Shown piece by piece: positions 5,663-5,774 of a stretch of 5,774 nt of DNA. This stretch comes from an uncultured Mailhella sp. GTDB lineage: Bacteria > Desulfobacterota > Desulfovibrionia > Desulfovibrionales > Desulfovibrionaceae. The notes beneath the pieces are model-generated. The model searched no databases, had not been told where the DNA came from, and was given only the letters and a program-made list of their open reading frames with translations. Location: the NCBI GenBank assembly GCA_944324625.1, contig CALUWZ010000117.1, positions 1 to 5,774 of the forward strand, read 5' to 3'. Every line of letters starts with the position of its first letter. The first letter of the stretch is position 1. Both the position numbers and the translations under genes were made by a program.

Positions 5663-5774
5663 GTGTTTAAAAACAAAACATTTATCGGCGCCTTTGTTTT
5701 CGGCTCGCTCATTTTGCTGTGTGCGGCATTTTTTCTTCTGGGATACGGAAAATTTACATCTCAGCGGGTTTCTT
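5663..5774 (+). CDS. mlaD: MCE-domain (MlaD-like) lipid-transport protein, N-terminal fragment cut by the window end
   Basis: Only the first 37 codons are present, opened by GTG 5663 with a modest AGAG Shine-Dalgarno (5653-5656) six bases upstream. The next upstream in-frame stop is TGA at 5636, and no other start codon lies between. The translation begins MFKNKTFIGAFVFGSLILL. A single N-terminal membrane anchor spans about residues 7-26, and the GYGKF segment (27-31) follows, which is where MCE proteins pass from anchor to the periplasmic MCE domain. MCE proteins form the periplasmic lipid-binding ring or tube of Mla-like systems and bind the MlaE permease. The identification rests on the anchor plus the directly preceding mlaE and mlaF, because the MCE domain itself is outside the window. 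The frame has no stop before the end. Confidence 0.75.
   Translation, partial: MFKNKTFIGAFVFGSLILLCAAFFLLGYGKFTSQRVS

Overview
The window looks like chromosomal DNA from a Gram-negative anaerobe of the Desulfovibrionaceae type, with moderate GC content (mid-40s percent by eye, low for that family). The grounds are the gene set and protein style: two FlgO-type outer-membrane flagellar proteins, a stand-alone heptose-phosphate adenylyltransferase for lipopolysaccharide, an MlaE/MlaF/MCE lipid transporter whose permease carries an N-terminal STAS-like region, and a tryptophanyl-tRNA synthetase with a four-cysteine motif of the iron-sulfur type. The taxon is an inference; no rRNA or marker search was possible. 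All genes lie on the + strand. No insertion sequence, CRISPR array, tRNA or rRNA was seen, and no intergenic stretch exceeds about 115 bases.

Region 1 (1-1394) is the end of a small surface/flagellar operon. It holds the 3' part of a FlgO-domain gene, an 82-residue exported helical protein (possibly a lipoprotein), and a second, diverged FlgO-domain protein with a signal peptide. It closes with a small GAGA-tetraloop hairpin and a strong intrinsic terminator at 1367-1394.

Region 2 (1395-3651) holds a compact site-2 protease-like M50 membrane metalloprotease, trpS and rfaE2/hldE2, spaced by 9-11 bases and so probably cotranscribed. A candidate promoter (TTGTGG-N17-TATACT, 1408-1436) ends just before the preferred protease start at 1445. 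That start would be almost leaderless. A competing GTG start at 1364 has a good Shine-Dalgarno but would place the terminator inside the coding sequence.

Region 3 (3679-5774) encodes an Mla-type phospholipid transporter: STAS-MlaE permease, MlaF ATPase, and the first 37 codons of an MCE (MlaD-like) membrane-anchored protein that runs off the window. The MCE gene has its own strong sigma70-like promoter (TCGACA-N17-TATACT, 5605-5633). Regions 2 and 3 are separated by only 27 bases with no terminator, so transcription may continue from rfaE2 into mla. This would link LPS core synthesis with outer-membrane lipid asymmetry.

Most of the window is ordinary conserved chromosome. The points most worth following are the terminator/start conflict at the protease gene, the probable iron-sulfur TrpRS, the paired FlgO paralogues around a tiny exported protein, and the internal promoter for the MCE gene. 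I did not find a convincing novel system.
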